Shown here one piece after another: positions 7,717 to 15,745 of a DNA stretch of 64,000 nt. Source of the stretch: Bryobacterales bacterium KBS 96. GTDB lineage: Bacteria > Acidobacteriota > Terriglobia > Bryobacterales > Bryobacteraceae. The stretch is taken from assembly GCA_000381625.1 (NCBI GenBank), contig KB906767.1, positions 2,706,629-2,770,628 of the forward strand, in the 5' to 3' direction. Positions within the stretch are counted from its first letter, which is position 1; each line of letters opens with the position of its first letter. A program made the translations under genes and the position numbers. The notes under the pieces are model-generated. The model was not told the DNA's origin, did no database searches, and saw only the letters and a program-made list of their open reading frames with translations.

Positions 7717-8874
7717 TCAGCAGGCAGCAGCTCTTTTCTCGAACAGCACTTCGGTTGAACCGGTGCATCCATCCTCGAGATTCAATGCCGAAGCGGCAAG
7801 ATAGAGCAGCCACGTGCGATAGGTCGCCTCGCCCGCAATCGTTCGACACGCTTTGGCATTCTGTTGCAGCCGGGTCACCCAGTCCCGGCAGGTCCTCGCG
7901 TAATGTTTCCGGGTATCGTGCATCTCGATCGGTTCAAGACCGGCGTTTTCTCCTTCGCGGATGACGTCGGCCAAATGGACCAGTTCACCTCCGGGAAACA
8001 CGCTCTTTTGGATGAAAAGCGTTTCGGCATCGTCTTCAACGCCTTCCGCCCGGATGAGGCCACGATTCAAAAACAACCCGCCCGGCTTGAGGAGTTCGTT
8101 AACCTTCTTGAAATATCCAGGGAGGCGGTGCTGTCCCACATGTTCGAACATGCCAACGGAGGCGATTTTGTCGAAGCGGCCGGTTACGTCGCGATAATCC
8201 ACGATGTCGACTGCCACGCGATGTTCAAGGCCGCGATTGCGTATGGCCTCCGTTGCAAATTTCAATTGATCCCGGCTGAGCGTACAGCCTCTGGCTCGCA
8301 CGCCGTATCGCTCTGCCGCATGGACAACCAAACCACCCCAGCCACAGCCGATATCGAGCAGCGTATCGCCGGAACGCAGATTCAGCCGCCGGCAGATTCC
8401 ATCGAGCTTATCGATCTGGGCCTCCTCCAGCGGCTGATCCGGACGAGAAAAGTGGGCAGCCGAATATTGCATGCGCGAATCGAGGAACTGGCGATAGAAG
8501 TCGTTCGAACGATCGTAGTGAAACCGTATGTTGTCCGCCGCGGCGTCTCTGCTGCCGAGATGGGCAAGCACGTTGACACGCTCGAAACGCACCGCAAGCG
8601 TTATCCAGAGGTCGCGCAGGCGCGAATGCGGGCGGCTAGTAAAAAAGCGGATTGCCTCATAAATATCGCCCCGAATTGAAAACTGGCCCTGAACAAAACT
8701 CTGGGCGGCCGAGTAGGCATCCTGCTCGAAGAGCTTTTGCGGATCCGATCCGTTGTGCGCGATGACAGCAAACTTCGCCCCTGGGCCACAGAAAAAATTC
8801 GCGTGCCCGCCCGGCTCATCGATGGTGCAAAGCATTTCATCGGTCGAGTCAAGGTGCTTGGTCTGAGTGCTCAT
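7717..8874 (-). CDS. Cyclopropane-fatty-acyl-phospholipid synthase family methyltransferase
   Basis: 385 aa. S-adenosylmethionine-dependent enzyme of the Cfa family, which methylates or cyclopropanates double bonds of membrane phospholipid acyl chains. Family blocks: IRFHYDRSNDFYRQFLDS (116-133), SAM-binding LLDIGCGWGGL (172-182), ASVGMFEHVG (238-247) with the conserved glutamate, and HYARTCRDW near the C-terminus. The residue matching the active-site cysteine of E. coli Cfa (in YSCAYW) appears to be alanine (QYSAAHF). The ATG at 8874 has AGGTGA about six bases upstream on its strand. It converges with the ABC exporter, 14 bases apart. Confidence 0.88.
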   Translation of the reverse strand: MSTQTKHLDSTDEMLCTIDEPGGHANFFCGPGAKFAVIAHNGSDPQKLFEQDAYSAAQSFVQGQFSIRGDIYEAIRFFTSRPHSRLRDLWITLAVRFERVNVLAHLGSRDAAADNIRFHYDRSNDFYRQFLDSRMQYSAAHFSRPDQPLEEAQIDKLDGICRRLNLRSGDTLLDIGCGWGGLVVHAAERYGVRARGCTLSRDQLKFATEAIRNRGLEHRVAVDIVDYRDVTGRFDKIASVGMFEHVGQHRLPGYFKKVNELLKPGGLFLNRGLIRAEGVEDDAETLFIQKSVFPGGELVHLADVIREGENAGLEPIEMHDTRKHYARTCRDWVTRLQQNAKACRTIAGEATYRTWLLYLAASALNLEDGCTGSTEVLFEKRAAAC

Positions 8875-9154
8875 CGTTTCACCTGCCCTAAGTACAAACG
8901 TCCATGGACGCTCCGGCAGACCGACACGACTCAGACGTTTTGCGGCGGCATCCGGTATCCGCTTCTCCCGTTCGCGATTTATTCAAATTGCACGGGCGCA
9001 GGGGGGGCACGATCAGCGGTTTTTTGAATGTCGCAGCTACGCTGTAGACGTTCGAATACTACCAGCCCACCATCCAGATATATCGTATTCCGTGGCGCTT
9101 TGTGAACTGCTAAATATTCTGGAACTTAGGAGAGCAACGGCCGGAACGCTCCAG

Positions 9155-9802
9155 CTACCGCAACACCGGCAGAGCGGCGACCCGGAACCAGAACTGCTCG
9201 ATGCGCGTGAAGAGCGCCGTGGCCCCTTCGACAGTTTGCGGTTTAGGCAGCACGCAATTCGCCTGGCAACGATAAAGGTCTTCGACGTAGAGATCGTCCC
9301 CCGGCTGCGCGAGCGCGATCAATGGGATGTTTCGAGTTTTCGAGTTACCTTTCAACGCGCGCACGATTTCGAGACTGAACTCGCCCCTCGTCTCGCAATC
9401 TAGCAGAATGAGATTGGGCTTGGGATATACGCCGGCGAGAACGTCGTCCAGAGCAGTTCCCCCATCGCTTGCCATGTGCATTTGCACATCGACAACTAGC
9501 TTGGTCGATTCCAAGGCGCGCCGGAATCGATGCAGATCCTGGGCTTTGCAGCCGGCAATCAAGATCGTGAATTGAGGAACTTTTGTACTGTCCTGGTCGA
9601 AGCCGAGCGTACGGTGATTGCATACGGAGACGATCGCGCGGCAAGGGCCGGCGCCAGTACTATAATCCCCGTTAAACGAACGTCCTGTATCGGCGGAAGC
9701 TTTGCCAGTGTTCATTCGATTCTCAATCGTGGAGAACTGGCGATGGGGCGCGAAACCCCGCGGCGCTGGGCCCGCTGCACCATTCTTCAAAATCGTGTTC
9801 AT
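9155..9802 (-). CDS. Receiver-domain protein with degenerate acidic pocket
   Basis: 215 aa from the ATG at 9802. Residues 1-73 are low-complexity and lack a known domain. Residues about 76-215 look like a CheY-type receiver: FTILIAGCKAQDLHRFRRAL, LILLDCE with the candidate phospho-acceptor D135, PLIALAQ, and the conserved lysine K187 in LPKP. The acidic pair expected after strand 1 is absent (AGCKAQD) and the Thr/Ser switch is alanine, so phosphorylation may not work normally. A GAGGA lies eight bases before the chosen ATG. The alternative ATG at 9715, eight bases past the end of the upstream HAD gene, would give 186 aa. There is no output domain. Confidence 0.65.
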   Translation of the reverse strand: MNTILKNGAAGPAPRGFAPHRQFSTIENRMNTGKASADTGRSFNGDYSTGAGPCRAIVSVCNHRTLGFDQDSTKVPQFTILIAGCKAQDLHRFRRALESTKLVVDVQMHMASDGGTALDDVLAGVYPKPNLILLDCETRGEFSLEIVRALKGNSKTRNIPLIALAQPGDDLYVEDLYRCQANCVLPKPQTVEGATALFTRIEQFWFRVAALPVLR

Positions 9803-10712
9803 CGTTGTATTCCTCGAAATGGGAACCGGCGTTCTCCAGGTCGCGCCCATAGGACGATCGATTCGAAATCGATGCGCATGAGCAGGCATACACTTTCGCG
9901 CCGGCTACCCGTGTTTTTGCGGCGTTAAGAAAGCCGCCAATCGAATCGCTCCAACCTCGCGGCCCTGGCCAAGCCGCCAATTCCGCTTGCGGCAACGCCT
10001 TTTGAAGCATGGGCGAAAACTCGGAGCGTACGATCACGCACCGCTTCATCAACTGCATAAAGTCGATATCGCTGGGCGCGTCTCCGAGACCGATGCTCTC
10101 CACGTCGCCAAACGCGCGCTCATAGAATTTGAGCAGCATCCACGCGGCGGAAGCTTTGTCGCTCGGCCCGAAGGCATGATAGAAGTGCGTCCCACGCGTC
10201 CACCGTTTTCCGGTCTGTTCCAATGCGCACAGCAATTCCGGTGTACGCTCGGGATCTAGACTGATGAATGGCTCGTCAAATTCTCTGGCGTTCGCTCGTT
10301 CGGCTTCATCGGCATTGAATCCAGTCAGTTCGCAGATTTCAGTTGTTGTCAATTCGCTGAATCCCCGGACAGGGACACCGCATTTTTCCGATGCATGCCG
10401 GAGCGCCACGATAGCGTGCTCGCGGCAATCTCCCAGCTTTATCGCTTCGAATCGATTGCGCTGCTGCGTCCCGGGAATAGAGAATGGGAAGTAGCCGCTG
10501 GGAATGAGAACAGCACCGCCATTTTCGATGATAACAGGATGACAAGGCAATTGACCGCGAAACAGTTCGATTTGAGCGCTTGTTCTGCTCGTGCAGATAA
10601 CCAGCGGAATTCCGGCGGATTGAATGGAGTGCAGAGCCTCGGACGCTTCCGCGAACGAATAATTATGCGGATCGAGCAAGGCGCCGTCTAAATCCGAAAA
10701 AATGACACGCAT
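9723..10712 (-). CDS. HAD phosphatase, mannosyl-3-phosphoglycerate phosphatase-like
   Basis: 329 aa. HAD superfamily IIB hydrolase: motif I is FSDLDGALLD (D7 and D9), motif II is ICTSRT near 40, motif III/IV is IGLGDAPSDIDFM near 220. The blocks ENGG and WPGPRGW are as in mannosyl-3-phosphoglycerate phosphatases, which make the solute mannosylglycerate. The family normally ends near GWSDSIGGFLN (about residue 266). The remaining ~60 residues look non-homologous and overlap the ribosome site and start of the next gene by 80 bases, which suggests a lost stop or a frameshift: one frame over, a stop occurs right at that point. No synthase gene is nearby, so the substrate is uncertain. Confidence 0.78.
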   Translation of the reverse strand: MRVIFSDLDGALLDPHNYSFAEASEALHSIQSAGIPLVICTSRTSAQIELFRGQLPCHPVIIENGGAVLIPSGYFPFSIPGTQQRNRFEAIKLGDCREHAIVALRHASEKCGVPVRGFSELTTTEICELTGFNADEAERANAREFDEPFISLDPERTPELLCALEQTGKRWTRGTHFYHAFGPSDKASAAWMLLKFYERAFGDVESIGLGDAPSDIDFMQLMKRCVIVRSEFSPMLQKALPQAELAAWPGPRGWSDSIGGFLNAAKTRVAGAKVYACSCASISNRSSYGRDLENAGSHFEEYNDEHDFEEWCSGPSAAGFRAPSPVLHD

Positions 10713-12173
10713 ATGGCTAACCCCACAGTAGTCGCTCGCGGGAGCATAGGGAATCCGGTAAATACCGGAGAGCGGGCTGCCCCCATCGCCGAACCGGTCG
10801 AGGTTCGCGTACGGTATGTGCTATTACTGGCGTTCGCGTTCGGCGCATTGCTCGTACTGGTAGGACTGTCGGATCTCCTTGTGATGTACAAGTCGAAGGA
10901 GTTGTACGCGCAGTTGTTCCAAATGAACCAGTCGTATCGCAAGATCGGCATGAGCCTCGAACAAGTGCGCTCCGGCATACATATCTCAAATGTTCTAATT
11001 CGCGATTTTCTTCTCGATCCTTCTTTCATTCGCGCCGATTCCTATCGTTCCGAGATGCTGGCCCTGCGGAAGGAAACAGACAAGTATCTCGACGACCTGC
11101 AACACGCTTCCAATACTCTGCGCGCGCCACAACTCGAAGCGCTACGGGCAAAAGTATATGCATATTGGGACTCTTTAAATCCGGTCTTCGAATGGAATCC
11201 GGCGGAGAAGCGAGCTTCGAGCTATATCTTTTTACGCCGCGAAGTGATGCCGCGGCGCGACGCGGTCCTCAATCTCGCGGACCAGATTCAGCAATTCAGC
11301 GAAACATCGCTGGCCCGCGAGCAGCGCGATATCCAGACAAGTGAACGCGAATTTAAGACGTTCGAAAAACGCATGATGGCGGCTTCGCTGGCGCTCGCGC
11401 TACTGCTCGCGTTTGTTTGCCTGCTTCGCGTTCGCATGCTGGAAAAGTTGGAGCGCCGTCAATATCAGCGCGCGAAAGAATCGAAGCGGCGGGCTGTACA
11501 GGCCGAGGACGATATGCGGCAGCTTTCGCGGCAATTGGTTCAGGCGCAGGAGGAGGAACGGCGTTCCATTGCGCGCGAACTACACGACGAAGTAGGCCAG
11601 ATGCTCACGGGATTGCGCATGGAGTTGAAGTCGTTGCAGCGACTGCAGTCGTCTCCAAAGGAAATATTCGATGCGCGGCTGGATAAAACGAAATCGCTCA
11701 TCGAGAAGACAGTTAGATCGGTTCGCGGCCTTGCCATGGGCCTGCGGCCATCGATGCTCGACGACCTGGGCCTCCGGCCGGCGCTTGAATGGCAGAGCCG
11801 CGAATTCGAACGCCTATACGAAATCCCGGTTGCGTTGACTGCAAGCGAATCGATCGATTTCCTTCCGGAAGATCATCGGATTACCATTTACCGCATCATT
11901 CAGGAGGCGCTCACTAATTGCGCTCGACATGCGCAGGCGAAAAATATAGAGGTGGAGGTTCTCGATAAACAGGGCGTCATCCAAATCACGATCGCCGACG
12001 ACGGCGTGGGCTTCATTCGCTCTTCGCGAACCGGGCCTGGCTTGGGACTGATCGGCATTCAGGAGCGCGTACACCGCCTTGGCGGTCTTTTCGAAGTGAA
12101 GCCTCGCGCGGGCGGCGGAACGGTTCTGGTGGCGGAGATTCCCAGCGAAGACATGGTGATCGGGTATGCCTGA
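10713..12173 (+). CDS. Sensor histidine kinase, NarL/NarX-type (HisKA_3)
   Basis: 486 aa. A first transmembrane helix (about 32-55) and a second (about 221-238) enclose a ~165-residue helical extracytoplasmic sensor region. A coiled segment leads to the HisKA_3 dimerisation domain (QEEERRSIARELHDEVGQ, phospho-accepting H291). The HATPase domain follows, with an N-box EALTNCARHA and G-boxes DDGVGF and GLGLIGIQERV. It signals to the response regulator that overlaps its last eight bases. The ATG at 10713 abuts the start codon of the divergent HAD gene with no base between, so at least one promoter must lie inside a coding region. The signal is unknown. Confidence 0.9.
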   Translation: MANPTVVARGSIGNPVNTGERAAPIAEPVEVRVRYVLLLAFAFGALLVLVGLSDLLVMYKSKELYAQLFQMNQSYRKIGMSLEQVRSGIHISNVLIRDFLLDPSFIRADSYRSEMLALRKETDKYLDDLQHASNTLRAPQLEALRAKVYAYWDSLNPVFEWNPAEKRASSYIFLRREVMPRRDAVLNLADQIQQFSETSLAREQRDIQTSEREFKTFEKRMMAASLALALLLAFVCLLRVRMLEKLERRQYQRAKESKRRAVQAEDDMRQLSRQLVQAQEEERRSIARELHDEVGQMLTGLRMELKSLQRLQSSPKEIFDARLDKTKSLIEKTVRSVRGLAMGLRPSMLDDLGLRPALEWQSREFERLYEIPVALTASESIDFLPEDHRITIYRIIQEALTNCARHAQAKNIEVEVLDKQGVIQITIADDGVGFIRSSRTGPGLGLIGIQERVHRLGGLFEVKPRAGGGTVLVAEIPSEDMVIGYA

Positions 12174-12816
12174 AGCGCGTATTCTGCTGGCCGACGATCA
12201 CAGTATCGTCAGAAAAGGTTTGCGCTCCATTCTCGAAGAGGAAGCTTCTTTTGAAGTCGTCGGTGAGGCGGCCAACGGCCGCGAAGCGGTGAAATTGTGT
12301 GAAGCGGAGCAGCCCGATATCGCCATCCTCGATGTCGGGATGCCTCAGCTCAATGGCATCGAGGCCGTCCTTCAGCTACAAAAAGTTTCGCCTCGGACAA
12401 AGGCGTTGATGCTCAGCATGCATTGCGACGAGACATACATTCTGCGAGCGCTGAACGCGGGAGCGCGGGGCTATCTGCTAAAGGACACCGCCGAGGACGA
12501 AGTGGTCCCAGCGATCAGGAATTTGATGCGCGGTTCGACCTATTTCAGTCCCGCGATTGGCCATGCGTTTTCCGAAGAGTATCTCCGGCATTTACGAAAG
12601 CGGGGGCTGCAGGACTCTTATGACACTCTGACAGACCGTGAGCGAGAGGTTCTGCAACTTCTTGCCGAGGGCCGCAGCAACAAAGAAGCGGCCACCACGC
12701 TTGACATCGGCGTGTCCACGGTTGACACGCACCGCATGAACCTCATGCAAAAACTAAACCTGCACAGCACGGCCGAGATCGTGTTATACGCAGTGAGAAA
12801 AAAGCTGATTGCGTAG
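12166..12816 (+). CDS. NarL/LuxR-family response regulator
   Basis: 216 aa. The receiver domain (about 4-120) has acidic residues D10 and D11, phospho-acceptor D56 in AILDVGMP, and lysine near 106 in LLKDTAED. The C-terminal LuxR-type helix-turn-helix (about 150-212) carries LTDREREVLQLLAEGRSNKE and GVSTVDTHRMNLMQKL. It overlaps the kinase gene by eight bases, so the two form a coupled two-component system. It is a DNA-binding transcription factor; its targets are unknown, though the flavoprotein 53 bases downstream on the same strand is a candidate. Confidence 0.93.
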   Translation: MPEARILLADDHSIVRKGLRSILEEEASFEVVGEAANGREAVKLCEAEQPDIAILDVGMPQLNGIEAVLQLQKVSPRTKALMLSMHCDETYILRALNAGARGYLLKDTAEDEVVPAIRNLMRGSTYFSPAIGHAFSEEYLRHLRKRGLQDSYDTLTDREREVLQLLAEGRSNKEAATTLDIGVSTVDTHRMNLMQKLNLHSTAEIVLYAVRKKLIA

Positions 12817-12869
12817 AATGGCAGCGTTCGAGACCCGCCGGATTGCATTTCAATTTTTGGGAGGCGCCT

Positions 12870-14279
12870 ATGACACAATACGACGCGATCGTCATCGGAA
12901 CGGGACAAGCGGGCCCGCCGCTCGCGACCCGGCTCGCCAAAGCCGGCATGAAGGTAGCGATCATCGAGCGTAAGCTTTTTGGCGGCACCTGCGTGAACAC
13001 AGGCTGTATACCGACCAAAACTCTTGTCGCTAGCGCGCGCGCCGCAGCAGTCGCACGACGCGCCCGGGAATACGGCGTTGTCGTTGACGGATCGATCCAA
13101 ATTGATATGAAGGCCGTGAAGGCCAGGAAAGATAAAATATCCGGAGCTTCTCGAACGGGCCTTGAGAAGTCGCTCAAGTCGATGCAGAATTGTGCTGTAT
13201 ACGAGGGTCAAGCGCAATTTGAATCGCCACGGGAGATCAAAATCAATGGCGAACTCATCGGCGCCCCACGCATATTCATCAATGTCGGCGCCCGCGCGAT
13301 CGTGCCCGACATGCCGGGCCTGGACCGTGTTCCGTACTTGACGAACAGCTCGATGATGGATGTCGATTTCGTTCCCGAGCATCTCGTCATCGTGGGAGGC
13401 AGTTACGTCGGGCTCGAGTTCGCGCAGATGTACCGCCGCTTCGGAAGTGAGGTCACCATTATCGAAAAGGGGCCGCGGCTCATCGCGCGCGAAGACGAGG
13501 ACGTTTCGGGCGCTATAGCGGAGATCGTCGAGCGCGAAGGCATTCATCTACGTCTGAATGCGGAGTGTATCCGTTTCGAACAAGGCGGCAACGGACCGGT
13601 CGCCGGCGTCAATTGCACCGTGGGTCCACCCGACGTGCGCGGCACGCACGTTCTTCTCGCGGTGGGACGGCGGCCAAACACGGACGACCTGGGATTGGAA
13701 AAGACCGGCATCGCCGCGGATGAACGCGGCTATATCGCCGTCAACGACCGGTTAGAAACCAACGTTCCCGGCATCTGGGCGCTCGGCGATTGCAATGGAC
13801 GCGGCGGCTTTACGCACACGTCCTACAACGATTTTGAAATTGTCGCTGACAATTTGCTGGATGGAGGCTCACGGCGCGTCAGCGACCGCATCACTACTTA
13901 TGCGCTCTTTATCGATCCGCCGCTCGGGCGCGCCGGACTGACCGCGGCGGAAGCGATTCGCGCCGGAAAACGAGTGCTCGCCGGGAAACGGCCGATGACG
14001 CGAGTCGGCCGGGCGATCGAGAAGGGCGAAACACAAGGATTCATGAAGGTCCTGGTCGATGCCGATACAAAACAAATTCTAGGCGCCGCAATCCTCGGGA
14101 CGGGAGGCGACGAGGCAATTCACTGCATTCTCGATGTCATGTATTCAAAAGCGCCGTACACACTTTTGAAGCAAGCGATGCACATCCACCCGACCGTGTC
14201 GGAGCTGATTCCAACAGTTCTCGGAGAACTGGAGCCTGTAGCTGACTCGGAGAGTTCGCAAGCGGCGCTCCCGGAATAG
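12870..14279 (+). CDS. FAD-dependent pyridine nucleotide-disulfide oxidoreductase, MerA-like
   Basis: 469 aa. An N-terminal FAD site (YDAIVIGTGQAGPPLA, 4-19) precedes the redox-active pair in GGTCVNTGCIPTKT (C41 and C46). A second Rossmann motif (VIVGGSYVGLEFAQ) binds NAD(P)H, GIWALGDC is the second FAD block, and the C-terminal dimer domain ends with HIHPTVSELIPTVL. This set matches the mercuric reductase/dihydrolipoamide dehydrogenase family. The N-terminal metal-binding domain and C-terminal Cys pair of true MerA are absent, so mercury reduction is unlikely. ATG 12870 has GGGAGG well placed upstream; an in-frame ATG at 12843 lacks a site. The physiological substrate is unknown. Confidence 0.9.
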   Translation: MTQYDAIVIGTGQAGPPLATRLAKAGMKVAIIERKLFGGTCVNTGCIPTKTLVASARAAAVARRAREYGVVVDGSIQIDMKAVKARKDKISGASRTGLEKSLKSMQNCAVYEGQAQFESPREIKINGELIGAPRIFINVGARAIVPDMPGLDRVPYLTNSSMMDVDFVPEHLVIVGGSYVGLEFAQMYRRFGSEVTIIEKGPRLIAREDEDVSGAIAEIVEREGIHLRLNAECIRFEQGGNGPVAGVNCTVGPPDVRGTHVLLAVGRRPNTDDLGLEKTGIAADERGYIAVNDRLETNVPGIWALGDCNGRGGFTHTSYNDFEIVADNLLDGGSRRVSDRITTYALFIDPPLGRAGLTAAEAIRAGKRVLAGKRPMTRVGRAIEKGETQGFMKVLVDADTKQILGAAILGTGGDEAIHCILDVMYSKAPYTLLKQAMHIHPTVSELIPTVLGELEPVADSESSQAALPE

Positions 14280-14286
14280 CTGCGTT

Positions 14287-14727
14287 TCAATGTTGATGGC
14301 CCATGGCCGCGAAGCGCCTGTCGGATTCTTCGTAGGAAACGTCCTCAATGTGCGTAGCGATATACCAGCTATTACCGCAAGGGTCTTCCACGCCGCCGCT
14401 ACGATCGCCGTAGAACTGATCTTTCGGCTCACTCAGCGACTTTCCGCCAGCCGCCACCGCGCGCTCGAACGCCGCATCCACATCATCGACGTAAACGTAT
14501 ACGGCGCAGGGGCGCGGTTTCCATGTCTCATTGGCCTGCCCCATCATGACGATGGAATTTCCGACCCTCACTTCCGCGTGAATGATTCCGCCGTCCGGCA
14601 GAACAGAACGATGCAGTTCTTTTCCGCCGAACGCCTGTTCAAGAAAGGCGATCTCTTTCGCGACACTGTCGACTTGAAGATAAACGTTGACGGTTTGAAA
14701 GCCATCTGGAATGGATTTGGATTTCAT
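14287..14727 (-). CDS. VOC-superfamily (glyoxalase/PhnB-like) protein
   Basis: 146 aa. Two beta-alpha-beta-beta-beta modules of the vicinal oxygen chelate fold are visible: VNVYLQVDSVAKEIAFLEQAF then AVYVYVDDVDAAFERAVAAG. The C-terminal metal-side motif is DRSGGVEDPCGNSWYIATH. Length and composition fit PhnB/YdhR-like members, often wrongly called glyoxalases. It lies 51 bases downstream of the AraC regulator on the same strand, so the regulator may control it. It converges on the flavoprotein gene with seven bases between stops. The reaction is unknown. Confidence 0.82.
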   Translation of the reverse strand: MKSKSIPDGFQTVNVYLQVDSVAKEIAFLEQAFGGKELHRSVLPDGGIIHAEVRVGNSIVMMGQANETWKPRPCAVYVYVDDVDAAFERAVAAGGKSLSEPKDQFYGDRSGGVEDPCGNSWYIATHIEDVSYEESDRRFAAMGHQH

Positions 14728-14778
14728 GTGCCCATTATGCGGCGAGAGTGGGACGGCGCGATTGTAGAAATTTGACCG

Positions 14779-15597
14779 TCACCGGGGCAGAGGCACGTGG
14801 TTCATGTGCCAGGGTCGCGTTTCCATGTAGGCCGACGGATTAATGCCGGAAAAGGCGCGGAAATCGTGGATGAAGTGCGCCTGATCGAAATATCCAGCAT
14901 CCAGAGCAACGTCTGCCCAGACAACCGGCTTGCCGGACGCGATACAGCGCAATACTCGCTGAAAGCGCCGCACCCGGCAGAAGAGCTTGGGTGTGAGTCC
15001 GACCTCTCCCCGGAACAGTTCGATAAAGCGTCGCGAACTGAGCCCGGTTCGCGCGGTGACATCGGCAATGGCTTGGCTGCGGCCGCCCGCAAACTGCCGT
15101 AAAGCGAAGTCCACCGCCGGATGCCGGGATAAAGGACGTGTCATCCGCGCGAGCAGGACCTGTTCCATTACATTGAACTGCTCGTGAGGCGTTCGGGCTT
15201 CGAGCAATCGTTCGCGCATTGCAGCCGCCATTCCGCCCCACAGAACATCAAGAGGCAATTGCAATCCATGTAATTCACCAGCCGGAGGCGAAAGGAACGG
15301 GAAGGCGCCACCCGGCTTGAAATGGATGCCGGCCAACTCGATCGGCCCTCCGCCATCAATCACCGCGAATTCGGATTGCGGCCCCACTAGCGCGCAGCCG
15401 TTGAAAGTCTCGCGAACTCTAAAGTCGTGCCGGTCGTAAATGCTTGTCCGGTCTTCGCGTAAGTTGACGATGAACTGCACGCAACCGTCCGGCAGCGCAC
15501 GTTCTTTCGTCGGCGCTTGTGCGGCGTTCCCGAAAAGCCAGAACACGTCCACGAATTCGTCGAGAGGTGAGGCCGCTTTGCGCCTGATGAGCCGCAT
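14779..15597 (-). CDS. AraC-family transcriptional regulator
   Basis: 272 aa. The N-terminal half (about 1-150) is a sensory domain starting FVDVFWLFG and LPDGCVQFIVNL, as in AraC regulators with a DUF6597-type domain. The C-terminal ~100 residues are the double helix-turn-helix: IADVTARTGLSSRRFIELFR, then VALDAGYFDQAHFIHDFRAF and SGINPSAY. It is likely an activator of the VOC gene just downstream. A dispersed cloverleaf-like repeat lies in the gap upstream of its start. The effector is unknown. Confidence 0.9.
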   Translation of the reverse strand: MRLIRRKAASPLDEFVDVFWLFGNAAQAPTKERALPDGCVQFIVNLREDRTSIYDRHDFRVRETFNGCALVGPQSEFAVIDGGGPIELAGIHFKPGGAFPFLSPPAGELHGLQLPLDVLWGGMAAAMRERLLEARTPHEQFNVMEQVLLARMTRPLSRHPAVDFALRQFAGGRSQAIADVTARTGLSSRRFIELFRGEVGLTPKLFCRVRRFQRVLRCIASGKPVVWADVALDAGYFDQAHFIHDFRAFSGINPSAYMETRPWHMNHVPLPR

Positions 15598-15667
15598 CAG
15601 CTTATCAAAACGCGGGGCGGCATCGGAGTCAAGGGCGGCACGCCCATCTGAAACTCGTTTTAGCCGA

Positions 15668-15742
15668 ACCCGCTTGCTGACGCAAGGCGGATCTGAGTCA
15701 AGGTAACCTCCAGACGGAGCCGCCGCACGTTAGTGCGCGCCG
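15668..15742 (+). repeat. Cloverleaf-like interspersed repeat, copy 1
   Basis: A ~75-base element with three potential stems. Left hairpin: CTTGC-TGAC-GCAAG. Central stem: GGCGGATCTG against CGGAGCCGCC. Right hairpin: CGCAC-GTTA-GTGCG. It is the most diverged of three copies (others at 33858 and 51059): the closing right end reads GCGCGCC instead of GCGCGGG and the central loop differs. It sits between the AraC start and the stop of the HExxH gene. Confidence 0.8.
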
Positions 15743-15745
15743 AGG

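Noticed and set aside
7864-8679. Long open frame antisense to the cyclopropane-synthase-type gene (271 codons)
   Set aside because: The opposite strand carries complete Cfa motifs; this frame shows none.
12618-13547. Open frame antisense to the flavoprotein and response regulator (309 codons)
   Set aside because: It spans two unrelated genes with clear motifs on the plus strand.
12870-14279. Mercuric reductase (merA) call
   Set aside because: The metal-binding N-terminal domain and the C-terminal cysteine pair are absent, and no other mer genes are near.
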